Shown: piece after piece, positions 1 to 7,930 of the stretch
Position numbering within the stretch: position 1 is the stretch's first letter
How the letters are laid out: each line of letters starts with the position of its first letter
Assembly (NCBI RefSeq): GCF_004322755.1
Contig: NZ_CP036401.1
Span: 930,001-994,000, forward strand
Source: Pseudoduganella albidiflava
GTDB lineage: Bacteria > Pseudomonadota > Gammaproteobacteria > Burkholderiales > Burkholderiaceae_D
DNA length: 64,000 nt
Reading direction: 5' to 3'
The notes under the pieces: model-generated
Database searches by the model: none
What the model was told of the DNA's origin: nothing
What the model saw: the letters and a program-made list of their open reading frames with translations, nothing else
Made by a program: the position numbers and the translations under genes

Positions 1-1
1 G

Positions 2-289
2 CGCGGCATGGCGATCCAGGTCAACTACCTGCTCGACCAGGGCGGTTTCGTGGCGCATGCCGACGGCACGTTCTCGGTCGACTTCCGGAAGATCCGCCAG
101 GCCGTGACGAGCCTCGACCGGGAATTCCTGACCATCGAAGCCACCGGCGACTACGCCCGGGCGAAGGAGATGATGGCGAAATACGTGGTGATCCGGCCCG
201 AGATACAGCGCGCGCTGGACCGGATGAAGTCGATCCCGAACGATATCCGCCCGTCGTTTCCCACCGCCGCCGCGCTGATGGCGCAATGA
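2..289 (+). CDS. C-terminal end of a peptidase M49 (dipeptidyl-peptidase III-like) family protein, partial
   Basis: The reading frame is open from the left edge of the window and ends in TGA after about 95 codons, so only the C-terminus is present. The tail (MAIQVNYLLDQGGF, then LDRMKSIPNDIRPSF) resembles, from memory, the ends of bacterial M49-family proteins often annotated as dipeptidyl-peptidase 3 family. The zinc-binding HExxxH region would lie upstream, outside the window, so catalysis cannot be judged. No signal or membrane segment is visible here. A long palindrome follows about 40 bases after the stop and could end the transcript. Family assignment is moderate; a full-length upstream sequence would settle it. 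Confidence 0.55.
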   Translation, partial: RGMAIQVNYLLDQGGFVAHADGTFSVDFRKIRQAVTSLDREFLTIEATGDYARAKEMMAKYVVIRPEIQRALDRMKSIPNDIRPSFPTAAALMAQ

Positions 290-328
290 CCGGAAAGACC
301 GGCAAGACCGGTAAATAGCGCAGCAGCA

Positions 329-356
329 CCGTGGCGGGCAGGCCTGCCCGCCACGG
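329..356 (+). terminator. Perfect 28-bp palindrome, possible terminator of the M49-like gene
   Basis: Two 14-base arms (CCGTGGCGGGCAGG and its exact complement) meet with no loop base, 40 bases after the M49-like stop. The downstream side is only weakly T-rich (ATTTCCCTT), so it is not a textbook intrinsic terminator. The rest of the 337-base gap up to the next gene shows no further gene. Confidence 0.35.
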
Positions 357-563
357 ATTTCCCTTCCTCCGTGTTGGCGCGGCCCCACAGGGCATTTGCG
401 CTTCCGCAAGTTCACTCATCCCGATGCAATTTTTTGCCGGGGCCGGTGCTACCGTCGACGCATTGCCCCCAGTAAATAACCAGGCGGCAGTCGCCAGTGG
501 TGCTGCAAGCCTGCAATGGCCATTAAATATCCGGCAAACTTGTAAGTTTCAGTAAGGAAATAT

Positions 564-615
564 TTTGTAACAGCGGCCCTTCGGCTGTTACAAATTGCCG
601 GGCGGCATGTATAGT
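564..615 (+). promoter_or_regulatory. Candidate promoter with an 11-bp dyad over the -35 region
   Basis: An inverted repeat TTTGTAACAGC / GCTGTTACAAA (564-574 and 584-594) is followed by TATAGT at 610-615. TTACAA at 588-593 could be the -35 element, with 16 bp spacing, so the dyad's right arm would overlap it. This is the arrangement expected of a repressor operator, but no cognate regulator is identified. Start of the next gene is at 639. Confidence 0.4.
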
Positions 616-638
616 AATTCTTCCCGATGGAGTACTTC

Positions 639-1343
639 ATGCCGACGCTCTTCCGCTTTCTCGCCCTTGCCGCAGTCCCCGCGCTGCTGACCACCGCCAC
701 CGCCGGTGCCGCCCAACTTACCGCGCTGGAAACGCGCTGGCTGGCTGCGGCCACGCCGGTCCTGACCTATGCGAAAACCCTGCGGCTGCCGATCGATATC
801 ATCGTGCAGCCCAAGGCCGGCCCGAACGACGTGCCGCTGGCGATGGGGTTCGCCGATGGCCGCTGCAAGCTGGTGCTGTCGATGCGGGGCAATCCCCACG
901 CGGAAACCATCCTGGACGACGTGGCCGACGAGCGGCGCGACGTGCTGATCGAAGCGATGGCGGCGCACGAGGTCGGCCATTGCTGGCGTTATGCGCAAGG
1001 CAGCTGGCATGCGCTGCCGGCCGGCTTCACCGAAGTGGGCCAGGAAGTGGCCGACAACCCGGCCTTGCTGGAAATGTCGAAACAGATGCGCGAAACGCGC
1101 CGCGAGGAAGGGTTCTCGGACCTCGTGGCGCTGGCGTGGACACAGCAGCGCCATCCGGAACAGTACGCGCATGTGTACGGCTGGATGCGCAAGGTCCGCG
1201 ATGACCAGCCGACCGCGCACGGGTCGCACGATACCCGCGCCTGGCTGCAGCTGGCACCGCACGGCGGTGTCTTTGCCGCCGGGGCCGGTCCATTCGAGCA
1301 GGCCAGCGCACTGTGGAGCAAGGGTTTGCTCGTACCTGAGTAA
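639..1343 (+). CDS. Putative secreted HExxH metallopeptidase-like protein
   Basis: A 234-residue protein with an N-terminal hydrophobic stretch (about residues 5-24) ending near AGAAQ, suggesting Sec export. Residues 110-114 read HEVGH, a zincin-type HExxH motif, in the longer context AAHEVGHCW, so a zinc-dependent hydrolase role is plausible. I do not recognise a named family. The start at 639 is chosen because GGAG at 629-632 sits at ideal ribosome-binding distance; an in-frame ATG at 627 overlaps that site and is less likely. The gene stands alone behind a possible regulated promoter. A third zinc ligand was not identified, so the catalytic claim is inference. Confidence 0.55.
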   Translation: MPTLFRFLALAAVPALLTTATAGAAQLTALETRWLAAATPVLTYAKTLRLPIDIIVQPKAGPNDVPLAMGFADGRCKLVLSMRGNPHAETILDDVADERRDVLIEAMAAHEVGHCWRYAQGSWHALPAGFTEVGQEVADNPALLEMSKQMRETRREEGFSDLVALAWTQQRHPEQYAHVYGWMRKVRDDQPTAHGSHDTRAWLQLAPHGGVFAAGAGPFEQASALWSKGLLVPE

Positions 1344-1442
1344 CAAATCGACAACAATCCCCGACCTGTGTTCGCCCGCGCACAGAAGGAAGGCTTGCGG
1401 TAGCGTTTAATCGTCCCTGCCAACCATCCTAAGGGGACTATC

Positions 1443-2315
1443 ATGAAAAAAGCCGCATTCATCACGCTGGCACTGGTCAGCGCATTCGCCACCGCCCAGA
1501 CCGCGAACAACTCGGCCTACAAGGCGGCACACGACAAGGCCGAAGCCAACTACAAGGCCGCCAAGGAGCGCTGCGAAAAGCTGAAGGATAACGCCCAGGA
1601 CGTGTGCGAAGAGGAAGCCAAGGTCGCCCAGGCCCAGGCTGAACGCGACGCCGTGGCGAAGCACAAGAACACCGGCAACGAACTGCAGCGCGCCGACCGC
1701 AAGCTGGCCGAAGCCAAGTTCGAGCTGGCCCAGGAAAAATGCGACGACCTGTCCGGCGACGCCAAGGATTCCTGCCAGGCCCAGGCCCGTTCGATGAAGG
1801 CCAACATGGCCACCACGACGGCCGGCGATGGCCGCACCGCCGTGCTGGTCGATAACGGCACCGGCGCCGCCGTGGCCGGCAGCGCCGCCGACGTGCGCGA
1901 CCGCACCGCTGCCGCCGCCGACCGCGCGGGCGACCGTACCGCCGCCGCCCTGGACCGTGCTGGCGACCGCACTGCCGCCGCCACCGCGAATGCCCGTGAA
2001 AAGGCTTCCGACGTGGCCGCCAATGCCAAGGAAAAAACCTCCGATATGGCCGCCAATGCCAAGGAAAAGACCGCTGACGCGACCGGCACCGCCAAGGCTG
2101 CGATGTCGGACACGATGATCACGGCCAAGGTGAAAGCCGACATGGCCGCCGACAAGACCGTGAAAGCGATGGACGTGCACGTGGAAACCCAGAAGGGCGT
2201 GGTGATGCTGAGCGGCTTCGTGCCGTCGAAGGCGGAAGCCGAACGCGCCGTCGAACTGGCCAAGGGCGTGCAGGGCGTGACGGACGTGAAGAGCTCGATC
2301 CAGGTCAAGAAATAA
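1443..2315 (+). CDS. Exported protein with LEA-like 11-residue repeats and C-terminal BON domain
   Basis: 290 residues. A signal peptide covers about residues 1-19 (MKKAAFITLALVSAFATAQ). Residues 44-55 and 100-111 each form a C-x10-C pair within similar alanine-rich helices, an apparent internal duplication. Residues 153-218 consist of six consecutive 11-residue units beginning DRTAAA or EK(A/T)SD, a periodicity typical of group 3 LEA-like amphipathic helices. Residues about 220-290 form a BON domain (ITAKVKADM, GVVMLSGFV, AVELAKGVQGV), as in OsmY and other periplasmic stress proteins thought to contact membranes. AAGGGGAC precedes the ATG. A stress or envelope-protection role is inferred from the domains, not shown. 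A strong terminator follows. Confidence 0.75.
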   Translation: MKKAAFITLALVSAFATAQTANNSAYKAAHDKAEANYKAAKERCEKLKDNAQDVCEEEAKVAQAQAERDAVAKHKNTGNELQRADRKLAEAKFELAQEKCDDLSGDAKDSCQAQARSMKANMATTTAGDGRTAVLVDNGTGAAVAGSAADVRDRTAAAADRAGDRTAAALDRAGDRTAAATANAREKASDVAANAKEKTSDMAANAKEKTADATGTAKAAMSDTMITAKVKADMAADKTVKAMDVHVETQKGVVMLSGFVPSKAEAERAVELAKGVQGVTDVKSSIQVKK

Positions 2316-2345
2316 GCTTCAACGAGACTTCGGTCTCTCCGGTCT

Positions 2346-2372
2346 GGCCCGCGCGATGCGGGCCTTTTTTTT
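2346..2372 (+). terminator. Intrinsic terminator after the BON-domain gene
   Basis: GGCCCGC stem, short GCGAT loop, GCGGGCC stem and an 8-T run, 31 bases after the stop codon. A classic Rho-independent terminator. Confidence 0.85.
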
Positions 2373-2488
2373 GAATGCGCGGCGGCGCGCCCGCGCTGCG
2401 CGATACCAGCTATCGCAATTGACGGCTTTGTCGCCAGCCGTGACCTGGGTAAGCTCGCTGGTCATTCCAACAACGACGGAGACACCCG

Positions 2489-3442
2489 ATGAACCTGGCA
2501 CTGATCGCCACCCTGGCTGGCAGCCTGCTGCTGGCCGCCCCTGCCATCGCGCAGGACAGCGCCCCGAAGAAGCCCAAGACCATGCAGGAAATGACGGCGT
2601 ACCTGGCGGCCAATCCGCCCAGGCCCATCAGCCCCGCCAGCGAAAGTTCGATCCCGCTGTCGTCCGCCGGATCGGCCGGCACCGAAGTGTGGGTCGAGAT
2701 GTTCGGCCACCGCGTGGTGCGCAACGTGACGCAGCCGGCGCTGTATCCGGTGCGCCCGGCACCCGGCAAGGCGAATGGCGCGGCGGTCATCATCGCTCCG
2801 GGTGGCGCCTTCCTGAGTCTCGCATTCGACAACGAAGGCCTGATGGTGGCGAAATATCTCGCCGAACAGGGCGTGACCAGCTTCGTGCTGAAGTACCGGC
2901 TCGATACGACACCGGTCGAAAGCGGCCAGTTCCTGAAGGTGGTGGGTGAACGCATGCGTGGCGCCGATCCGCGCCGGACGCACCGCGATGCCGACGAGAG
3001 CCGCGCGATTCCGCTGGCGCAGGAGGACGGGCTGGCCGCGGTGCGCTGGGTGCGCGCCCATGCCGCCGACTATGGCATCGATCCCGCCAGGATCGGCATC
3101 ATGGGTTTTTCCGCCGGCGGCATGACGGCCATGAACGTGGCCACCGCCTACGATGCGGCCAGCCGGCCCGATTTCGTCGGCGTGATCTACGGTGCGTCGC
3201 CGCAGCGGGCCGTGCCGAAGGATGCACCGCCCGTGTTCGTCGCGGTCGCCGCCGACGATGGCATCATGGCGTATGCGAGCGTGCCGATCTTCGAGGCGTG
3301 GCGCGCCGCCGGCCGGTCCGCCGAACTGCATGTCTACTCCGCGGGGGAACACGGCTTCAGCATGCGCAACGTGGGCACCAGTGCCGACCACTGGAACGAA
3401 CACTTCGTGCAATGGCTGAAAGGCGGGAAAATCATTCCCTGA
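2489..3442 (+). CDS. Secreted alpha/beta hydrolase (esterase/lipase family)
   Basis: 317 residues with a signal peptide (residues 1-21, ending AIAQ). The fold signature is complete: PGGAF near residue 104 in place of the HGGG oxyanion loop, nucleophile elbow GFSAG with Ser208, an acidic residue in AADDG (about 256-257) and His288 in GEHGF. This matches the BD-FAE / acetyl-xylan-esterase-like branch, enzymes that remove acyl groups from carbohydrates or small esters in the periplasm. Substrate cannot be read from sequence. It is transcribed alone, between the BON gene terminator and phzF. Confidence 0.75.
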   Translation: MNLALIATLAGSLLLAAPAIAQDSAPKKPKTMQEMTAYLAANPPRPISPASESSIPLSSAGSAGTEVWVEMFGHRVVRNVTQPALYPVRPAPGKANGAAVIIAPGGAFLSLAFDNEGLMVAKYLAEQGVTSFVLKYRLDTTPVESGQFLKVVGERMRGADPRRTHRDADESRAIPLAQEDGLAAVRWVRAHAADYGIDPARIGIMGFSAGGMTAMNVATAYDAASRPDFVGVIYGASPQRAVPKDAPPVFVAVAADDGIMAYASVPIFEAWRAAGRSAELHVYSAGEHGFSMRNVGTSADHWNEHFVQWLKGGKIIP

Positions 3443-3530
3443 CGGGACCGGGAACGGCGGCAACGCCGCGAGCGTGGACCACGGCATTCGATCGAGGCCG
3501 GGCTATACTGGCCGCCGAGGAGGATGGCCA

Positions 3531-4379
3531 ATGATCGATGGAGTGAAACGGGTGGCGGCGTTCTGCGCCGGGAACGAAGGCGGCAACCCCGCCGGTGTGT
3601 GGAGCGGAGTGGAACTGCCGCCGGAAGACACCATGCGGCAGGTCGCCGCCGAAGTGGGCTATTCGGAAACCGTGTTCGCCGCGCGCGATGCTGAAGGCGA
3701 AGGCTGGCGGGTGCGCTACTTCTCGCCCGAATCCGAGGTGCCGTTCTGCGGCCACGCCACGATCGCGCTGGGCGCCGTGCTGGCGCTGGAGCATGGCGCC
3801 GGCACCTTCGCGCTGCGCACCAGCCATGCGCGGGTCACCGTCGACGGCAAGGCGGAGGGCGCCGCAATCGCCGCCAGCCTGGTTTCCCCGCCCGCCACCG
3901 GCCAGGCCGCGCCGGCCGAACTCGTCGAGGAAGCGCTGGCGCTGTTCGGCTATACGCGCGCCGATCTCGATGACCGGATCGCGCCGGCCGTGGCGAATGG
4001 CGGCGCCGGCCACCTGATCCTGGCACTGCGCTCGCGCGGGGTGCTGGCGGCCATGCGCTACGACCTGGACGCCGGCCGCGCGCTGATGCGGCGCGAAGGC
4101 TGGGCCACCATCGCGCTGGTGCACGCCGAGACGCCGCGGCTTTTCCACGCCCGCAATCCATTTGCTTCCGGCGGCGTCTACGAAGACCCGGCGACCGGTG
4201 CCGCCGCCGCGGCGCTGGCGGGCTACCTGCGCGACAGCGGCTGGCCCGAAACGGCGATCGACATCGTGCAGGGCGCGGACATGGGCGTGCCCTGCCACCT
4301 GCATGCGCAGGCATTGCCGGGGCAGGGCGGCGCGGTGCGCGTGTCCGGCCTGGCACGGCTGATCGGGGAGGGCGCCTGA
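3531..4379 (+). CDS. PhzF family isomerase/epimerase
   Basis: 282 residues matching the PhzF / diaminopimelate-epimerase-like fold: an N-terminal half with FCAGNEGGNPAGV, the catalytic-glutamate segment GYSETVF (Glu46), FCGHATIAL, and a C-terminal half with NPFASGGVYEDPATGAAAAAL. Family members isomerise small metabolites; most outside phenazine clusters have unknown substrates, and no phenazine genes are present here. The start at 3531 follows GAGGAGGA at 3517-3524; an upstream in-frame ATG at 3474 lacks this. The stop overlaps the next ATG by one base (TGATG), indicating translational coupling with the LprI-like and EamA genes. Confidence 0.85.
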   Translation: MIDGVKRVAAFCAGNEGGNPAGVWSGVELPPEDTMRQVAAEVGYSETVFAARDAEGEGWRVRYFSPESEVPFCGHATIALGAVLALEHGAGTFALRTSHARVTVDGKAEGAAIAASLVSPPATGQAAPAELVEEALALFGYTRADLDDRIAPAVANGGAGHLILALRSRGVLAAMRYDLDAGRALMRREGWATIALVHAETPRLFHARNPFASGGVYEDPATGAAAAALAGYLRDSGWPETAIDIVQGADMGVPCHLHAQALPGQGGAVRVSGLARLIGEGA

Positions 4380-5353
4380 TGCGCCGGCCATGGCTTGCCG
4401 TGGCCGGCCGGGTGCTGGGCAGCGGCATGCTGGCTGCCTTGCTCCCGGCATGCGCGGCAGCGGCGCCGGCTGCCTGCCCCGCGAGCGCGCCCGACGCGCA
4501 ATTGCCCATCATCTTCGACGGCTACAAGGGGTGCAACCCTCTGGGCAAATACTACGAAGCGGTGCGCAGCGCGAGCCCGGACTGGCAGGCCGTGCACCGC
4601 TGCGCCGTGCAGGACCGCAACGACGCGGTGCTGATGATGCTGTATGCGAACGGCCGTGGCGTGCCGCGCGATGTCGACCGCGCCATCGGCCATGCCTGCA
4701 GGGTCGACAGCGCGCAGGCCGAACTGGCAGGGCGCCTCGAACACCTGCAACGGATCAAGGCGGGCCAGGACCGCAAGCCGTTCGACCTGTGCGACGACAT
4801 CACCAGCGGCTTGATGATGGGCTTTTGCGCCAGCGTGGCCGAGGACGCCGACGGTGCCGCGCGCAACGCCGCGCTGGCCGGGCTCGACCGGTCGTTCAAG
4901 GCAGCGCAGCGCAGCCGCTTCGCGGCCTTGCGCAAGGCCACCGACGCGTTTGCGCGCAACGTGGGCGACAAGGAGACCGACCTGTCCGGCACGGCCCGCG
5001 CCGCCATGTCGATCGGTGCCACGGCCGCCGTGCAGGATGAGTTGCTGGCCGATGTGCGCGCGGCCGAACAGGGCAAGCTGCCAGCCGGCACGGACGCGGC
5101 TTTCGCGGCAGCCGACAAGGCCTTGAACGACGTCTATCGAAAGGTGATGGCGCTGCCCGCCGATGACTCGGGCCGGGTGGCCCATAGCACGGTGACGAAG
5201 CCGGACATCCGCGCCACGCAGCGCAGCTGGATCGCCTACCGCGACGCGTGGAGCGCCTTCGCGCAAGCCCGCTATCCGGCGGTGCCGGCCGCCGCGTGGA
5301 AAACCCGGCTCACCGAACGCCGCACGGCGCAGCTGCGCGAGTGGCTGGAGTGA
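4379..5353 (+). CDS. Secreted protein with C-terminal LprI-like (DUF1311) domain
   Basis: 324 residues. A twin-arginine-free signal peptide (about 1-24) is followed by a cysteine-containing N-terminal half and, from about residue 240, a lysozyme-inhibitor LprI-type segment: ALNDVYRKVMALP, then RATQRSWIAYRDAW and a closing [10 protein letters not shown]. Such domains occur in periplasmic proteins, some of which inhibit lysozyme; function here is inferred only from the domain. The middle part (GYKGCNPLGKYYEAV, then MLMYANGRG-like text) hints at a Sel1-type element. It starts one base inside the phzF stop and its stop overlaps the next GTG start by four bases. Confidence 0.65.
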   Translation: MRRPWLAVAGRVLGSGMLAALLPACAAAAPAACPASAPDAQLPIIFDGYKGCNPLGKYYEAVRSASPDWQAVHRCAVQDRNDAVLMMLYANGRGVPRDVDRAIGHACRVDSAQAELAGRLEHLQRIKAGQDRKPFDLCDDITSGLMMGFCASVAEDADGAARNAALAGLDRSFKAAQRSRFAALRKATDAFARNVGDKETDLSGTARAAMSIGATAAVQDELLADVRAAEQGKLPAGTDAAFAAADKALNDVYRKVMALPADDSGRVAHSTVTKPDIRATQRSWIAYRDAWSAFAQARYPAVPAAAWKTRLTERRTAQLREWLE

Positions 5354-6291
5354 GCACCTCGTCCGAGACCGCCACGTCCGTAACCAACTCCCGGCCGCTG
5401 GGCTACCTGTACCTGGCGCTGGCGATGGTGACCGTCGGCAGTGCCGTCGTCGCCAGCAAGATCGTCGCCGCCACGCTGCCGCCGTTCACGGCCACGCTGT
5501 TGCGGTATGCGATGGCGCTGCCGTTCTTCCTCGTGCTGATGCGCTGGCAGGGGACGCGCCTGCCGGAGATGCCCCGCTCGGACTGGGTGCTGCTCGTGCT
5601 GCAGTCGGCGGCCGGCGCGATCGGCTACACGGCCTTGCTGATGGCCGGCCTGCGCGAAGCCTCGGCCGGCGATGCCGCCATCATCGTCGGCCTGCTGCCG
5701 CTCGTGTCGGCGTTGTTTGCCGTGCTGGCGCTGGGCGAGCGGCCCCATGGCGCGTTGTGGCTGGCGCTCGCGGTGGCGCTGGCCGGCGTGCTGCTGGCCA
5801 CCGGCGCTGGAAGCGAGGCAGCGCGCTCCTGGCGCGGCAACCTGCTGGTGCTGGGCGCGGTCGTGTGCGAGAGCGTGTTCATCCTGCTGAACCGGAAGAT
5901 GAAGACCAGCGTGCCGCCGCTGGCGCTTTCGGTCTTGATGACGGCGATCGGGCTGGTGCTGTCGGCGGCGGCGGCGCTGCCCGAGGCCCCCTGGTCGCTG
6001 GCGTATGGCCGGACCGCGCTGCTGGCGATCGCCTATTACGCGCTGGTGCCCACGGTGGCCGGCTACCTGCTGTGGTATGCGGGCGCCGCCCGGATCGGAG
6101 CCGCGGAGGCTTCGCTGATGACGGCCGTGGCGCCGGTAGCGGCGCTGTTCCTGGCCGCCGTGGTGCTGCACGAGCCGGTCACGCCGGCGCAGCTGGCCGG
6201 CACCGGCTGCGTGCTGGGCGCGGTGCTGGCCTATGGCCTGGCGGGACGGCGCGCCATCAGTGCGCCGTCGACTTCGAAAACAGCTGCATGA
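5350..6291 (+). CDS. EamA/DMT family transporter
   Basis: 313 residues with about ten hydrophobic helices in two EamA repeats, the pattern of drug/metabolite transporters that export amino acids, bases or toxic small molecules across the inner membrane. The GTG start at 5350 overlaps the previous stop by four bases (GTGA), which argues for translational coupling and against the longer frame from 5248, whose first 34 codons lie in the preceding gene. The 3' end overlaps the convergent SMR gene by 35 bp. Substrate unknown. Confidence 0.8.
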   Translation: MSTSSETATSVTNSRPLGYLYLALAMVTVGSAVVASKIVAATLPPFTATLLRYAMALPFFLVLMRWQGTRLPEMPRSDWVLLVLQSAAGAIGYTALLMAGLREASAGDAAIIVGLLPLVSALFAVLALGERPHGALWLALAVALAGVLLATGAGSEAARSWRGNLLVLGAVVCESVFILLNRKMKTSVPPLALSVLMTAIGLVLSAAAALPEAPWSLAYGRTALLAIAYYALVPTVAGYLLWYAGAARIGAAEASLMTAVAPVAALFLAAVVLHEPVTPAQLAGTGCVLGAVLAYGLAGRRAISAPSTSKTAA

Positions 6292-6586
6292 CCAGCACGC
6301 CGGCCACGATCAGGCCGATGCCGACGAGTGCCGGCAGGTCGAGCCGCTGCTGGAACAGGAAATAGCCCACCAGGGTGATCAGCACGATGCCGGCGCCCGA
6401 CCAGATCGCATAGACGACGCCCATCGGGATGGTGCGCAGCGTCAGCGACAGCATGTAGAACGCCACCCCGTAGCCGATCACCACGAGGATCGACGGAATG
6501 GTGCGCGTGAAGCCTTCCGAAGCCTTCAGCGCGGAGGTGGCGATCACTTCGGCCACGATGGCGATCGCCAGGTACAGCCAGTTCAT
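6257..6586 (-). CDS. Small multidrug resistance (SMR/EmrE-like) efflux transporter
   Basis: 109 residues, four transmembrane helices, beginning [18 protein letters not shown] with Glu13, the equivalent of the proton/drug-binding Glu14 of EmrE. The WSGAG and GVVYAIW segments are typical of the family (EmrE, SugE, MdtI/J). It would work as an antiparallel or parallel dimer exchanging protons for cationic compounds such as quaternary ammonium ions or guanidinium. AAGGAGT lies just upstream of the chosen start. The two-SMR-gene operon form was not seen; this is a single gene, convergent with the EamA gene. Confidence 0.85.
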   Translation of the reverse strand: MNWLYLAIAIVAEVIATSALKASEGFTRTIPSILVVIGYGVAFYMLSLTLRTIPMGVVYAIWSGAGIVLITLVGYFLFQQRLDLPALVGIGLIVAGVLVMQLFSKSTAH

Positions 6587-6726
6587 TGGGACTCCTTGGA
6601 TGCGAAAGACGCACTGTAGCACCCTGTTCCGCTACTTTGCCGCAACATGCAAGTCATATGGCATCATCGCGCGCACCAAGCCGCTGCTGTTTCCGCCCCC
6701 GACCCGACGCCGAGAGAGGAAATCCG

Positions 6727-7920
6727 ATGCCATCCCGCCCGCTGTTCGCCGCCTCCCAGACTACCCTCAGTACTTCATTCAGTACCTCGCTTGCTACTTC
6801 GCTCGCCACCGCGGTCGCTGCCTGCCTGCTGGGCCTCGCGGCCGCTCCCGCCATCGCCCAGGTGGCGCCGGTTGAAAAAGGATTTACGCTGGAAAAGGTG
6901 GCCGACTTCGGCCACCAGGTCACCGGCGTCACCGTGGCCGAGGATGGCCGCGTCTTCGTCAATTTCCCGCGCTGGACCGAGGATTCGCCGGTGTCCGTGG
7001 CCGAGGTGAAGGATGGCGTCGCGACGCCGTTCCCGAACGAGCAGTGGAATGCCTGGCGCAACGCCCGCAAGGATGAGCTGTCGCCCGGCGAGCACTGGGT
7101 CTGCGTGCAGAGCGTGGTGGCGGACAAGCAGGGCAATGTGTGGGTGCTGGACCCCGCCGCGCCGGCGCAGGGGCCGATCGTGCCGGGCGGACCGAAGCTG
7201 GTCCGTATCAGCCTGGCGTCCAGCGCGGTGCTGCAGAACATCCGCTTCGACGAAAGCGTCGCCACGCAGGGCTCGTACCTGAACGACGTGCGCTTTTCGC
7301 CGGACGGCAAATGGGCCTACATCACCGATTCCGGCGTGCGCGGCGCGATCGTGCTGGTGGACCTGGCCACCGGCGAGGCGAAGCGGCTGCTGGACGGCGA
7401 TCCGTCCACGCAGCCGAAGAAGGGACTGGTCGTGACGGCGGACGGCAAGCCGCTGCGCCGGCCCGATGGCAAGGGCATCGAGTTCGCCGCCGACGGCATC
7501 GCCCTGTCGCCGGATGGCCAGTACCTGTACTGGCAGGCCATCAAGGGCGATACGCTGTACCGCATCGCCACCCGCGTGCTGGTCGAGGAAGGCTGGCGCG
7601 GCGACGATATCGGCGGCCGGGTGGAGACAGTGGGGCGCAACGGCGTGGCCGATGGCCTTCTGATCGACCGCGGCGGCAAGCACATGTACATCACTTCGCC
7701 CGAGGATGATTCGGTCAAGGTGCGCAACCTGCAACTGCCGGGGAGCCTGCCGCGCGTGGTGATCCGCGACGAGCGGCTGCGCTGGCCGGATACGTTCAGC
7801 CAGGGCCCGGACGGCGTGGTGTACGTGACCACCTCGCGCATCCAGGACTCGGCCTTCTTCAAGCCCGGCGCGCCGATCGCGTTGCCCACCTCGCTGTGGC
7901 GGCTGAAGAACGGCAAGTGA
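6727..7920 (+). CDS. Secreted major royal jelly / yellow-family beta-propeller protein
   Basis: 397 residues. A long signal region rich in Ser/Thr (about 1-40) ends APAIAQ. The mature part begins with GFTLEKVADFGHQVTGVTV and contains GRVFVNFPRW, the hallmark opening of MRJP/yellow proteins, followed by repeated blades (NDVRFSPDGKWAYITDSG, DGIALSPDGQYLYW). These six-bladed propellers resemble SMP-30/gluconolactonases; bacterial members have no established reaction. GAGAGGA at 6713-6720 supports the ATG at 6727. It is convergent with the siderophore receptor gene, with only ten bases between stops. Confidence 0.75.
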   Translation: MPSRPLFAASQTTLSTSFSTSLATSLATAVAACLLGLAAAPAIAQVAPVEKGFTLEKVADFGHQVTGVTVAEDGRVFVNFPRWTEDSPVSVAEVKDGVATPFPNEQWNAWRNARKDELSPGEHWVCVQSVVADKQGNVWVLDPAAPAQGPIVPGGPKLVRISLASSAVLQNIRFDESVATQGSYLNDVRFSPDGKWAYITDSGVRGAIVLVDLATGEAKRLLDGDPSTQPKKGLVVTADGKPLRRPDGKGIEFAADGIALSPDGQYLYWQAIKGDTLYRIATRVLVEEGWRGDDIGGRVETVGRNGVADGLLIDRGGKHMYITSPEDDSVKVRNLQLPGSLPRVVIRDERLRWPDTFSQGPDGVVYVTTSRIQDSAFFKPGAPIALPTSLWRLKNGK

Positions 7921-7930
7921 GGCCGCCGGC

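Noticed and set aside
5272..6171. Minus-strand frame of 299 codons opposite the EamA gene
   Set aside because: It lies fully within a well-supported coupled gene and encodes Gln/Arg/His-rich text typical of antisense frames.
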